Source: Poseidonocella pacifica (GTDB lineage: Bacteria; Pseudomonadota; Alphaproteobacteria; Rhodobacterales; Rhodobacteraceae). Taken from it: a DNA stretch of 64,000 nt. The stretch lies in NCBI RefSeq assembly GCF_900111875.1, contig NZ_FOJU01000001.1, forward strand, positions 744,001 to 808,000, written 5' to 3'. The notes beneath the pieces are model-generated. The model was not told where the DNA came from, made no database searches, and saw only the letters and a program-made list of their open reading frames with translations. Below are positions 52,787-62,954 of this stretch, piece after piece. A program made the position numbers and the translations under genes. The first letter of the stretch is position 1. Each line of letters starts with the position of its first letter.

Positions 52787-54238
52787 CTACTGGATCGATT
52801 TCAATCCCGGGTACGCTTTGCGGAATGCCTGATAGGCCGCTTCGAAAGCGTCGCGCGCCCCCTCTTCCGGCAGGATCGTATCGCGAATTTCGGGGGGTGC
52901 TATGACACTCTCAGGTGCCACGCCGCTCGACGCGATCATGCCGAGCCGGGCCGCCCCGAGCGCGGCGCCGAACTCGCCGGAAGCAGGAAGCTGCAGCGGC
53001 ACCCCGAGCACGGTCGCGATCAACTTCAGCCAGTAGCGCGAGGCGCTTCCGCCCCCGATGGCGATGAGCGTATCCATCCGGGCATCCGTCGCCGCGAGGG
53101 CATCGAAACTGTCCCGAAGGCCAAAGGCCACCCCCTCCAGAACGGCGCGCGTCAGATCCTCCTGACTGACCGCTGCGGAAAGACCTGTGAAGCCTCCTCG
53201 AATTTCGGCATCGTTATGCGGGGTACGTTCACCCGACAGATAGGGCAGGAACCGCACCTCACCCGGCGGAAGCAGGACATCCCCAAGCGCTGCGGTCAAT
53301 TCGGACGGTTTTTTGCCAACAATTCGCGCCAGCCAGTTGAGGCTGTCGGTGGCCGAAAGCATGACCCCCATCTGATACCAGCGGCCGGGTATGGCATGGC
53401 AAAAGGTATGGACGGCGGTTTCGGGCGCGGGCTGATAGCCGTCGCGCGCCGCAAGCAAAACGCCGGAGGTTCCCAGCGAAACGAACCCCTGCCCTTCGTC
53501 CAACGCACCGATCCCGCAAGCCGCCGCCGCATTGTCCCCCGCGCCGCCGGCAACCGTAACAGAGCCCTGCAAACCCCATTTTTGCGCCAGACTTTCCCGC
53601 AGCATTCCCGCCGCATCGGACCCTTCCACAAGGCGCGGCATCTGCTCGCGCCGCATGTGGCCAGCCTCTAGCAGATGATCGGACCAAGAGCGCTCTCCCA
53701 CGTCGAGCCATGACGTTCCTGCGCTGTCCGACATATCGGCGACGAATTCACCGGTAAGGTAGTAATTCACATAAGCCGCCGGCAGCAACACCTTGGATAC
53801 CTTTGCGAAAACCTCCGGCTCATGGGTTCGGACCCATTCGAGCTTTGGGGCGGTAAATCCGGGGAAAACGATATTTCCCGACAGCCTGCGCACACCTTCG
53901 GTGGCGTCCAACTGTGCGGCCTCAGCATGCGAGCGCGAGTCGTTCCAGAGGATACAGGGACGCAGCACCTCTCCGTTTTCATCCAGAAGCGTTGCCCCGT
54001 GCATGTGACCCGCCACGCCAATCCCGCGCAGATCGGCAAAAGCGGGGAATTTTTCCCGCATTTCGGATATCGCCGCTTCGAGCGCGGAAATCCAGTCGGC
54101 GGGATCCTGTTCCGACCAACCGGGATGTGGATGGTCGGAGTCGTATTGCCGATCCGTCGCGCCGATTGGCGCCCCTTTTTCGTCCACGAGCAATGCACGC
54201 AGGCCCGAGGTGCCGATATCGATGCCGAGATAGGTCAT
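52787..54238 (-). CDS. xylB: Xylulokinase (FGGY carbohydrate kinase)
   Basis: A 483-residue FGGY-family kinase phosphorylating D-xylulose (or a similar ketose). It has the N-terminal phosphate loop YLGIDIGTSGLRALLVD, the substrate-side HMHGATLLDENG and CILWNDSRSHAE, the catalytic GGAGDNAAAACGIGAL (Asp about residue 236), and ATP motif SLGTSGVLLAA. It is last gene of the minus-strand polyol operon and consumes the ketose made by the dehydrogenases. Its ATG immediately follows the TGA of a short scar-like frame. Confidence 0.93.
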   Translation of the reverse strand: MTYLGIDIGTSGLRALLVDEKGAPIGATDRQYDSDHPHPGWSEQDPADWISALEAAISEMREKFPAFADLRGIGVAGHMHGATLLDENGEVLRPCILWNDSRSHAEAAQLDATEGVRRLSGNIVFPGFTAPKLEWVRTHEPEVFAKVSKVLLPAAYVNYYLTGEFVADMSDSAGTSWLDVGERSWSDHLLEAGHMRREQMPRLVEGSDAAGMLRESLAQKWGLQGSVTVAGGAGDNAAAACGIGALDEGQGFVSLGTSGVLLAARDGYQPAPETAVHTFCHAIPGRWYQMGVMLSATDSLNWLARIVGKKPSELTAALGDVLLPPGEVRFLPYLSGERTPHNDAEIRGGFTGLSAAVSQEDLTRAVLEGVAFGLRDSFDALAATDARMDTLIAIGGGSASRYWLKLIATVLGVPLQLPASGEFGAALGAARLGMIASSGVAPESVIAPPEIRDTILPEEGARDAFEAAYQAFRKAYPGLKSIQ

Positions 54239-54418
54239 TCAGTTGCCTTTCAGATAGTGGCGGAGCACTGCTTCGACGCCATTCTCATAATTCATTCCGT
54301 ACATCCCGGATCAAGCCGGTCGCGGCTGTTCGGTCGCGGGACCGGAGCCGGGTACGTTGGGGCTAGCACCGCCGCGGCTGGAGGTACAAGCCGCGCACCA
54401 GAGGAGTGTGACCGTCAT
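54239..54418 (-). pseudogene. Scar-like reading frame between the HAD gene and xylB, one in-frame TGA
   Basis: An ATG at 54418 overlaps the HAD stop (ATGA). Its frame runs 35 codons (MTVTLLWCAACTSS onward) to TGA, then continues in the same frame for 21 codons ending MNYENGVEAVLRHYLKGN and TGA at 54239-54241, directly touching the xylB ATG. Both ends look like ordinary gene junctions of this operon, while the middle is repetitive and GC-rich. A likely reading is the remnant of a deleted gene, for example a polyol dehydrogenase, but I cannot name it. A real short peptide is possible. Confidence 0.35.
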
Positions 54419-55116
54419 GTGCCGTGTTCCGACTGGGCGACGATGAAATTCTCCACCTCTGCCAGTGTCGCAAACACCGCGCTTGCCCCGGCCTCGCGCA
54501 GGATTGCGGCGTGGGTCTCGCGGCGTCCTTCAAGGTGGCTGCCTCCGACGAAGCCGACGGCGGGGATTCCGGCGGCCAGCGCGCCCTTTACCCCGTGCGG
54601 TGAATCCTCCAGCACAAAGCTGTTGGCGGCGGAAACCTGCAAACGGTCTAGTGCCAGCAGGAAGAGATCAGGTTCAGGCTTTCCCTTTGCCACCTCCTCC
54701 GCGCTACAGGCGGTCCCGTTGAACCACCCCGAGAGCCCAGCGAGGTCGAGCGTGGTTTTCATGCGCCTCAGAGAGCCCCCGGTGGCGACACCCATCCCGA
54801 ACCCGTTCTGCTCCAGCCCGTTCAGAAGATCCTCCGCCCCCGGAATTTGACGCAGGTCGCTTTGGTATGTCGCCAGAAGGCTGTCTTCGACGCGGCTCAC
54901 GAAATCATTCGGTACGGGCGCGCCCAAACGGCCCGCGACATAGTCCGAGATGACCGGCATGGCGACCCCGAGGAATCGACTGCCGATTTCCTCCGCCGTG
55001 GCATCCGCAATCCCCAGCGTCCTCATTTCGGAGGCGATGGATTCGAGCGACAACGGCTCACTGTCGACGAGACAACCATCCAGATCAAAGATCACAGCTT
55101 TGGAACGCACCATCAA
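54415..55116 (-). CDS. HAD-superfamily phosphatase (beta-phosphoglucomutase-like)
   Basis: A 233-residue HAD subfamily IA protein. Motif I is VIFDLDGCLVDSE (D11, D13; Cys replaces the usual Thr), followed by a helical cap (about 20-85), motif II VATGGSLRRMK, the motif III lysine in KGKPEPDLF, and motif IV LEDSPHGVKGALAAG. It probably dephosphorylates a sugar or polyol phosphate. Its ATG overlaps the stop of the ABC ATPase gene, so it belongs to the polyol operon. Confidence 0.87.
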   Translation of the reverse strand: MMVRSKAVIFDLDGCLVDSEPLSLESIASEMRTLGIADATAEEIGSRFLGVAMPVISDYVAGRLGAPVPNDFVSRVEDSLLATYQSDLRQIPGAEDLLNGLEQNGFGMGVATGGSLRRMKTTLDLAGLSGWFNGTACSAEEVAKGKPEPDLFLLALDRLQVSAANSFVLEDSPHGVKGALAAGIPAVGFVGGSHLEGRRETHAAILREAGASAVFATLAEVENFIVAQSEHGT

Positions 55117-56174
55117 ATGCGCTGCTCCGACGCGCGGTCAAAGAGGTGGACATCGGCGGGATTGATCACGAACCCAAGCTTGGAGCCAGGGCGCGCGTTG
55201 ATCCGTTCCTTGACCAGCGCATCGATGAGATCCTTGCCCGCTTTGGCAAAGATCTGCGTCTCCGATCCGGTCGGCTCAACCACCACCACATCCATTTCCA
55301 CCCCGCCGGGGCCGATCTGAATATGCTCGGGGCGAATGCCATAGGTAATTTCTTGCCCGTCCCGCGCCGTGGTTTCCGGCAGGGGCAGCTTCAGCCCGCT
55401 GTCAGACACGAAAACACGGACCCCCTCCTCGGTCGCGATCTTGCCATGCACAAAGTTCATCGACGGCGATCCGATGAAGCCCGCGACAAAGACGTTGTCG
55501 GGATTGTCATAAAGATCCAGCGGGCTTCCGATCTGTTCCACGCGCCCATCACGCATCACGACGATCTTGTCGGCCATGGTCATGGCCTCAATCTGATCGT
55601 GGGTCACATAGACGATCGTGGTGCCAAGCCGCTGATGCAACTCCTTGATTTCGATCCGCATCGTCACGCGCAACTTGGCGTCGAGGTTGGACAGCGGCTC
55701 GTCAAACAGGAATACCTGTGGATCGCGCACGATGGCACGGCCCATTGCGACCCGTTGGCGCTGCCCACCGGAAAGCTCCTTGGGATACCGCTTGAGGTAC
55801 TTCGTCAGGTCGAGGATATCTGCCGCCTTGGTGACCTTGTCGTCAATTTCCGACTGCGACCGTTTGGCCATCTTGAGCGGAAATCCGATGTTGTCATAGA
55901 CCGTTTTGTGCGGATAGAGCGCGTAGCTCTGGAACACCATGGCGATGTCGCGCTCTTTGGGAAGCACATCGTTCACCACGCGGTCACCGATTGAGATGGT
56001 CCCGTCGCTGATCTCCTCCAACCCCGCCAACATGCGCAGCAGGGTTGACTTGCCACAGCCCGAAGGCCCGACAAGCACGACGAATTCGCCGTCTTCGATG
56101 TCGACGCTGACACCATGCATGACCTGCACGGACCCATAGCGTTTGATCACGTTGTCGATTGTTACGTTGGCCAT
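55113..56174 (-). CDS. smoK: Polyol/sugar ABC transporter ATPase (UgpC/SmoK type)
   Basis: A 353-residue CUT1-type ATPase with Walker A GPSGCGKST (about residue 36), signature LSGGQRQRVAMGRAIV and Walker B VFLFDEPLSNLD. A C-terminal TOBE regulatory domain covers about residues 240-350. It is the energising subunit for the importer encoded upstream; the gene order resembles the Rhodobacter polyol (smo) operon. It lies ten bases after the dehydrogenase gene and overlaps the HAD gene by four bases. Confidence 0.9.
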   Translation of the reverse strand: MANVTIDNVIKRYGSVQVMHGVSVDIEDGEFVVLVGPSGCGKSTLLRMLAGLEEISDGTISIGDRVVNDVLPKERDIAMVFQSYALYPHKTVYDNIGFPLKMAKRSQSEIDDKVTKAADILDLTKYLKRYPKELSGGQRQRVAMGRAIVRDPQVFLFDEPLSNLDAKLRVTMRIEIKELHQRLGTTIVYVTHDQIEAMTMADKIVVMRDGRVEQIGSPLDLYDNPDNVFVAGFIGSPSMNFVHGKIATEEGVRVFVSDSGLKLPLPETTARDGQEITYGIRPEHIQIGPGGVEMDVVVVEPTGSETQIFAKAGKDLIDALVKERINARPGSKLGFVINPADVHLFDRASEQRI

Positions 56175-56184
56175 GTCTGTCCCC

Positions 56185-57237
56185 TTATTGCGGCAATTCG
56201 ATCTGCATCTTCACATCCGCCGGAGGGGCGGAGGCGGCGATTTCGAAAGCCTGCACACTGTCTGAAAAGTCGAAGGTTCGCGTGATGAGAGGTTTGACGT
56301 TGATCGCGCCGGACGACAGCATTCCCACACAGCGCGGAAAGACGTGGGCATAGCGAAAGATGTTCTCCACCCGCGCCTCGCGGATCATCGCGGCGCCCGC
56401 GTCGTATTGGATTGGGTCAGGCTGGCCGCCGATCATGACAACGCAGCCACCGGGGCAAAGGGCCTCGAACACGGTTTTCGCAGCGTGCGGACTCCCCGTG
56501 GCTTCAAACACGATATCGACGCCCCAACCGTCCGTGTCGCGCTTCACCACGTCGTTGACGTCCTGCGAGGTCACGTTGACCGGGATGATCGCCGGGCTGA
56601 GCGCGCCTGCGATTTCCAGCTTTTTCTCTGCCAGATCTGTGACATAGACCTTGGCGCATCCCGCAGCCAACGCCGAAAGCGCGGTCACGAGGCCAATCGG
56701 CCCTGCCCCCATCACCAGCGCGTTGTCGCCCGGCTTGACCCTCGCTTTTGTCGCGGCATGGACGCCTACGGCGAGCGGCTCGACCATGGCCGCTTCGGCA
56801 AAGCTGACATTGTCGGGCAGTTTGAAGGTAAAGGCCTCGGGGTGCACGCAGGTCGGGCGCAGGATGCCATGCACCGGCGGCGTCGCCCAGAAGCGTACAG
56901 CGGGATCGATATTGTACATGCCAAGCTGCGTCGCGCGGCTGTTGGGATCGGGGATGCCCGGCTCCATGCAGACGCGGTCTCCGACCTTGAGCGTGCGCAC
57001 TTCCGAACCGGTTTCGATCACCGTGCCGGAGGCCTCATGCCCGAGGATCATCGGCTCATTCACGACGAAGGGTCCGATGCGCCCGTGGGTATAGTAATGC
57101 ACGTCAGAGCCGCAGATCCCCACGGTATGCAGCTTGATGCGCACATCGCGCGGGCCCAGCGTTTCTTCCTCCCGGTCAATGGCGGGGAAGTCGCGCAGGC
57201 TGAGTTCGTCTTTCTTTTCAAGGACAAGGGATTGCAT
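56185..57237 (-). CDS. Zinc-dependent polyol dehydrogenase (xylitol/sorbitol dehydrogenase type)
   Basis: A 350-residue medium-chain dehydrogenase oxidising a polyol at C2 with NAD. Catalytic zinc ligands are in [13 protein letters not shown] and ILGHEASG with the Glu of [11 protein letters not shown]; the Rossmann motif is [14 protein letters not shown]. The structural-zinc cysteine cluster is absent ([18 protein letters not shown]), as in xylitol dehydrogenases of this group. The likely reaction is xylitol to D-xylulose, which xylB downstream would phosphorylate. It lies between the DUF2160 and ATPase genes. Confidence 0.87.
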   Translation of the reverse strand: MQSLVLEKKDELSLRDFPAIDREEETLGPRDVRIKLHTVGICGSDVHYYTHGRIGPFVVNEPMILGHEASGTVIETGSEVRTLKVGDRVCMEPGIPDPNSRATQLGMYNIDPAVRFWATPPVHGILRPTCVHPEAFTFKLPDNVSFAEAAMVEPLAVGVHAATKARVKPGDNALVMGAGPIGLVTALSALAAGCAKVYVTDLAEKKLEIAGALSPAIIPVNVTSQDVNDVVKRDTDGWGVDIVFEATGSPHAAKTVFEALCPGGCVVMIGGQPDPIQYDAGAAMIREARVENIFRYAHVFPRCVGMLSSGAINVKPLITRTFDFSDSVQAFEIAASAPPADVKMQIELPQ

Positions 57238-57240
57238 GTC

Positions 57241-57492
57241 TCAGCCTTTCTTGATGATGACGTATGCCAAGGCGGTGGCGATGGCGTTGGAAATCCAGAT
57301 GCTCAGCCCGAGCGGTTCGACGAACCGGAACCAGAAGAGCGAAAGCGCGATCCAGATCACGACCGAAATGAACAGACGGTCGAACCAGTTGGTCTCGATG
57401 GGCAGAAACCCGGATTTCGTGGCGGGCAAGTGCGGGGCCTCTTCCTCTTCGAGGTGGGTGGCGGCCAGAGGTGCGTCGTGTTGATCTGCCAT
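57241..57492 (-). CDS. Small membrane protein, DUF2160-like
   Basis: An 83-residue protein with a polar, Glu-rich N-terminus and two membrane helices (LFISVVIWIALSLFWFRF, then IWISNAIATALAYVII). The GFLPIETNWFDRLFIS segment resembles the GFLPI-RGDRLFI signature of DUF2160, small integral proteins found in glycerol and polyol ABC operons. It probably associates with the permeases, but its role is unknown. It lies four bases after the permease gene and three before the dehydrogenase gene. Confidence 0.75.
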   Translation of the reverse strand: MADQHDAPLAATHLEEEEAPHLPATKSGFLPIETNWFDRLFISVVIWIALSLFWFRFVEPLGLSIWISNAIATALAYVIIKKG

Positions 57493-57496
57493 GGTC

Positions 57497-58333
57497 CTAT
57501 CCTTTCACCGCGCCGAAGGTCAGGCCGGCAACGATATGTTTCTGCACGAGACCGAAGACGATGAGCGCCGGGATCAGCGTAAAGACCGAGATCGTCGCCA
57601 TGACGCCCCATTCGGTTCCCGTGGTGGTCACGTATTCCGACAGCCCCGTGGTCAGGGTGCGCGCGTTGAAGTTGGTCAGCGTTGCGGCCAGCAGGTACTC
57701 ATTCCATGCGAAAACCCACGTCAGGATGAGGGTGACGGCAAGGCCAGGGCGGCAAAGCGGAAAGACCACCTCGGTGATGACCTTCCACGACGATGCCCCA
57801 TCGACATAGGCCGCCTCGTCCAGTTCCTTGGGGATCCCATCGAGGGTCGGCCGCAAGGTCCAGATCGCAAAGGGCAGGTTGAAGGTGCAGTAGACAAGGA
57901 TCATGCCGATCCGCGTGTCGAGCAGGTTCCATTCACCCACCGCATAGACTTGGGTCATCAGAAGGAACAGCGGCAGCAGGAACACGGCAGGCGGCGCCAT
58001 CCGGTTGGTGATGGTCCAGAAGAAAATGCTTTCCTTTCCGCTCATCTTGAAGCGCGAAAGGGCGTAGCAGGCAAAGAACCCAAGGATCGTGCAGAGCACC
58101 GCATTGCCGGTGGAGATGATCACCGAATTAAGCATGTAGCTGCGCAGCAGGCGATCCCCCCAGACCTTGGCATAGTTGCCCCAATAGGGATCGGTGAGGA
58201 TGAGTTCGGGCGTTGAAAAGAGTTGGACGACAGGTTTGACCGAGATGACGAACAACCAGTAGATCGGGAACAGGGTCAGGAAGCTCACGAGGCTCCAGAA
58301 CACGATGCCGATGATCGGGTTTTGCTTTTTCAT
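57497..58333 (-). CDS. smoG: Polyol/sugar ABC transporter permease (SmoG type)
   Basis: A 278-residue CUT1 permease with six helices. The EAA loop ELDEAAYVDGASSWKVITEV contacts the ATPase. Length is usual for MalG-type subunits. I chose ATG at 58333 (MKKQNPIIG), four bases after the stop of the partner permease. Substrate is inferred as a polyol from the co-encoded dehydrogenase and kinase. Confidence 0.9.
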   Translation of the reverse strand: MKKQNPIIGIVFWSLVSFLTLFPIYWLFVISVKPVVQLFSTPELILTDPYWGNYAKVWGDRLLRSYMLNSVIISTGNAVLCTILGFFACYALSRFKMSGKESIFFWTITNRMAPPAVFLLPLFLLMTQVYAVGEWNLLDTRIGMILVYCTFNLPFAIWTLRPTLDGIPKELDEAAYVDGASSWKVITEVVFPLCRPGLAVTLILTWVFAWNEYLLAATLTNFNARTLTTGLSEYVTTTGTEWGVMATISVFTLIPALIVFGLVQKHIVAGLTFGAVKG

Positions 58334-58337
58334 GGCC

Positions 58338-59213
58338 TCAATCCCTCTTGGTACGCGGTGCAAGCATGGTCACGTAAAGCAGCCAGCAGGACACGATTGT
58401 CAGGTAAAGCACGATGACCGAGATGGTCGAACCGTAGCCGTAGTTGGTCTTGGGAAAGACCTCCTTGAAGATGTGCACGCCGACGAACCGCGTCGCCGAT
58501 CCCGGACCGCCCCCCGTCAGCATCCAGACTTCATCGACGGTGCGAAGCGCGTCCATCAGCCGGATAAAGACCGTCGCGACGACGGCGGGCGCGATCATCG
58601 GCAAGGTGATGTGCCAAAAGATTTGCCGCTTGCCGGCTCCGTCGATCTGCGCCTGCTCAAACGGATCGGGCGGCAGGGATACGAGCGCGGCAATCAGCGT
58701 CAGCGTGACCAGCGGCGTCCAGTGCCAGACATCCATGAGAACGATCGTGGCGAAGGCCGCGGGCGCAGAGGTGCCGATGTTCATCGTGATGCCGAACCAT
58801 TCGTCGAGGTAATGCGGGATGATCCCAATCGACGGCGTCGTCATCAACTTCCATACCGACCCGACGATGATCGGCGCCATGATCAGCGGAAGCGTGTGAA
58901 TGGTGCGAAAGATCGCCTTGCCCGGAAAATCGCGCATGAAGGCCTGCGCAAGGATGTAGCCGAGTATCAACTCCGACACGACGGCGAAAAAGACGAACAT
59001 CACCGTCACGCCGATGGAATGGAGAAAGGCTGGATCAAAGACGATCTGGCGGAAGTTGTCCGCGCCGTTGAAGACCATCTCCGGATTGACCGCGAACGGG
59101 TTCCACGAATGGAACGATACGAACACGACGTAAAAGAATGGCAGGACACCAAAGAAGAACAGGATGACCAGTGTCGGAGCCAGCAGGATCCAGCCAAGTC
59201 TTTTGGATTGCAT
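58338..59213 (-). CDS. smoF: Polyol/sugar ABC transporter permease (SmoF type)
   Basis: A 291-residue CUT1 permease with six helices (first WILLAPTLVILFFFGVLPFF) and the EAA-like loop DPFEQAQIDGAGKRQIFWHI. It pairs with the downstream permease. I chose ATG at 59213 (MQSKRLGW) because the membrane domain begins there. A 137-base gap with a strong stem-loop separates it from the binding-protein gene. Confidence 0.9.
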   Translation of the reverse strand: MQSKRLGWILLAPTLVILFFFGVLPFFYVVFVSFHSWNPFAVNPEMVFNGADNFRQIVFDPAFLHSIGVTVMFVFFAVVSELILGYILAQAFMRDFPGKAIFRTIHTLPLIMAPIIVGSVWKLMTTPSIGIIPHYLDEWFGITMNIGTSAPAAFATIVLMDVWHWTPLVTLTLIAALVSLPPDPFEQAQIDGAGKRQIFWHITLPMIAPAVVATVFIRLMDALRTVDEVWMLTGGGPGSATRFVGVHIFKEVFPKTNYGYGSTISVIVLYLTIVSCWLLYVTMLAPRTKRD

Positions 59214-59291
59214 GACGCACCTCCCCGATTGTTCGACACCGCAGGGTGACGAACGGGCATGTTTTTCATAAGAGCTTCGAAGGTTCGGTGT

Positions 59292-59323
59292 GGGCCGCCG
59301 CACGGTGATACCCGCGGCGACCC
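59292..59323 (-). promoter_or_regulatory. Stem-loop between the polyol binding-protein and permease genes
   Basis: GGGCCGCCGC (59292-59301) pairs with GCGGCGACCC (59314-59323) over ten positions with one mismatch. It lies 27 bases past the binding-protein stop on the transcript. No clear U-tract follows, which favours an mRNA-stabilising or attenuating hairpin over full termination. Confidence 0.65.
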
Positions 59324-59350
59324 GATATTTCTAACATCGCTTGCGCGAGA

Positions 59351-60787
<1,437 letters not shown>

Positions 60788-60899
60788 CAAAGTCTTCCTC
60801 CCATGTGTTGGCAGAGGCCCCTCGGGCGGGAACGACTGCATTCCGCAGTGCGATTCGCGCCACCTCCCCGCCACAGGATGCATTTGTATATCTCGTCAT

Positions 60900-60943
60900 G
60901 CAACTGTAATTTTCCAAATGTATGGATTGCAAAGCAATTGTAA
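60900..60943. promoter_or_regulatory. Operator-like repeats in the divergent polyol promoter region
   Basis: GCAACTGTAA (60900-60909) and GCAATTGTAA (60934-60943) are near-identical direct repeats, 34 bases start to start. ATTGC-AAA-GCAAT (60926-60938) is a perfect inverted repeat between and over them. The stretch is AT-rich against its surroundings and lies between the binding-protein gene and its SorC-type regulator, so it is the likely regulator binding site. Confidence 0.6.
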
Positions 60944-61003
60944 AACTGCCAGCTTCACAGTGTTCGGCGCTGGCAAGCGCGCCGGATAAAGGGAGGGGCA
61001 AGC

Positions 61004-61984
61004 TTGGCAAGAGAACCGATCGAAGACAGCGACGCCTTCGTCACGGAGGTCTGCTGGCATTACTATGTGAATGAGATGACCCAAGCGGAAATCGCACGCA
61101 TGCTCGACGTGACGCGCCTGAGGGTGAATCAGGCGATCCAGCGGGCAAAATCACTTGGCTTCGTGAAGGTACATCTTGAATCGCCCTTCCTGCCCCGTAT
61201 CGAGATGCAGGAAAACCTGAAGTCCGCCTTGGGTCTGCGCCGTGCCGTGGTCAGCCCATCGAACCAGTCGAGCTATGATTATCACCGCTCTGTCGGGGCG
61301 GCTCTGGCCGCGTTGTTGACGGAGCGGTTGGCGACCGGTCAGTGGAAATCCTTTGGCGTGTCCTGGGGCCTGACGCTCGATTCCGCCATTCGTAAATTGT
61401 CGCGGCAATCCCATCCGGGGCTAGAGGTCGTCTCGATCCTCGGGGGGACGGCAAAGGGGTCCACGCTCAACTCCTTTGGTATCGCATCGGGGTTCGCCAA
61501 CGTTCTCGGGGCGGAATACTCCGTTCTGACGGCGCCGATCTATCTGTCCGAGGGCATCGACCGGGCCAAATTCCTTTCACAATATGCGCTCAAGGACCAC
61601 TTCGAGAAATTCGAAACCCTCGATGCCGTGCTGCTGACCTGTTCCAACGTCTCGGAGAAATCCTTTCTGGTGGAGCATGGCTTGCTGAAGGATTTTACCC
61701 CCGCCGACCTCATCGCTGCGGGGGCCATCGGCGACGTGCTGGGCCATTTTCTCGACAAGGACGGTCATTCCGTTTCCGCCGATCTGGACAACCGGACCGT
61801 GGGGATGCCGCTCGAACAGGTTCTTGGCGTGCCCGAAAAGATCATGGCAGCCGCTGGCCCCCACAAGGTCGAAATCATCAAGGCCGCCTGTCGGCGCGGC
61901 TTGGTCGATACCCTTGTGACCGACGACACCACGGCGCGGCTCCTGCTGGAGGCCGACGCCGCCAGCCCGACAACAGCACACTGA
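61004..61984 (+). CDS. SorC-family sugar-binding transcriptional regulator
   Basis: A 326-residue regulator. An N-terminal helix-turn-helix (NEMTQAEIARMLDVTRLRVN, residues about 24-43) is followed by a SorC-type sugar-phosphate-isomerase-like effector domain (SWGLTLDSAIRKLS, VSILGGTAKGSTLNSFGIAS, ADLIAAGAIGDVLGHFLD). TTG at 61004 is the start because GGGAGGGG lies just upstream and no ATG precedes the helix-turn-helix. It probably controls the divergent polyol operon and the SDR genes downstream, with a sugar or its phosphate as effector. Confidence 0.88.
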   Translation: MAREPIEDSDAFVTEVCWHYYVNEMTQAEIARMLDVTRLRVNQAIQRAKSLGFVKVHLESPFLPRIEMQENLKSALGLRRAVVSPSNQSSYDYHRSVGAALAALLTERLATGQWKSFGVSWGLTLDSAIRKLSRQSHPGLEVVSILGGTAKGSTLNSFGIASGFANVLGAEYSVLTAPIYLSEGIDRAKFLSQYALKDHFEKFETLDAVLLTCSNVSEKSFLVEHGLLKDFTPADLIAAGAIGDVLGHFLDKDGHSVSADLDNRTVGMPLEQVLGVPEKIMAAAGPHKVEIIKAACRRGLVDTLVTDDTTARLLLEADAASPTTAH

Positions 61985-62122
61985 GCGGAGACCGCAGATG
62001 CGACACCTCCGCCCTATCCCTTCGCCCGGCCCTCGCGGCCTCAGGTCCGATCCACGCGTCCGCCCGGCTGCGTCGATGGCCCGTTAACCCCACGCCGTCT
62101 AATCCCTGAAAGGAGACACTCC

Positions 62123-62881
62123 ATGCCGCTTTCCCAATTTCGCCTCGACGGCAAGATCGCCCTCATTACCGGTGGCAACCGGGGCATCGGCCTCGCCACT
62201 GCGCAGCTGTTTGCTCTGGCCGGTGCGCGATGCCTGCTCTCCGCGCGTACCGAAACGGACGAATCCCGCGCCCTGACCGAGAGCGGCAAACATGCCTTCC
62301 TTGGCGGTGACATCACCGATCCGGCCACCCCCGACAAACTGGTGGAAGAAACGATCGCACGGTTCGGACGTCTCGATATTCTGGTGAACAACGCAGGTGT
62401 CGCCGATGGTGGTGATTTTCACGACTTCGACGACGAGCGGCTTGCCCGGATCATCGATACCAACCTGATCGCCCCATTCCGGGTGGCACGGTCCGCCGTA
62501 AAGCCGATGTTGGAACAGGGCTCAGGCAGCATCGTCAACATTGGCTCAATCTCGGGCTATGTCGCCAACAAGCCGCAGCTTCAGGTGGCCTACAATTCGT
62601 CCAAGGCCGCGATCCATCAGATGACCAGCGTCATGGCGTTCGAATATGCGGCGCGGGGCATACGCGTCAACGCGCTGGCGCCCGGCTATATCCGAACCCG
62701 CATGGCCATCGATGGAATGGAAGATCCGGCGATGAGCAAGGTCTGGGCGGAAAACACCCCGATGGGCCGGTTTGGAACGCCCGAGGAAATGGCCAACTGC
62801 ATCCTCTTCCTGGCCTCTGACGCCGCGTCTTATGTCACGGGATCGACGCTCGTGGCCGATGGCGGATACATCACGCACTGA
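62123..62881 (+). CDS. SDR-family oxidoreductase, probable polyol/ketose dehydrogenase
   Basis: A 252-residue short-chain dehydrogenase with nucleotide motif TGGNRGIG (17-24), NNAG (89-92) and catalytic S144, Y157 and K161. The ending ASYVTGSTLVADGGYITH is typical of fungal-like arabitol/sorbose-type SDRs. Its context, between a SorC regulator and a ribitol dehydrogenase, favours a polyol or ketose substrate, but other alcohols are possible. ATG at 62123 follows AAAGGAGACACTCC. The 138-base gap after the regulator may hold its own promoter. Confidence 0.83.
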   Translation: MPLSQFRLDGKIALITGGNRGIGLATAQLFALAGARCLLSARTETDESRALTESGKHAFLGGDITDPATPDKLVEETIARFGRLDILVNNAGVADGGDFHDFDDERLARIIDTNLIAPFRVARSAVKPMLEQGSGSIVNIGSISGYVANKPQLQVAYNSSKAAIHQMTSVMAFEYAARGIRVNALAPGYIRTRMAIDGMEDPAMSKVWAENTPMGRFGTPEEMANCILFLASDAASYVTGSTLVADGGYITH

Positions 62882-62954
62882 CGGGGCCGATGGCTCAAAA
62901 CCGTCCCGGCGGCGTACCGCGCGGCCGGGCCCATACCAACAATCGGAGGCCGGA

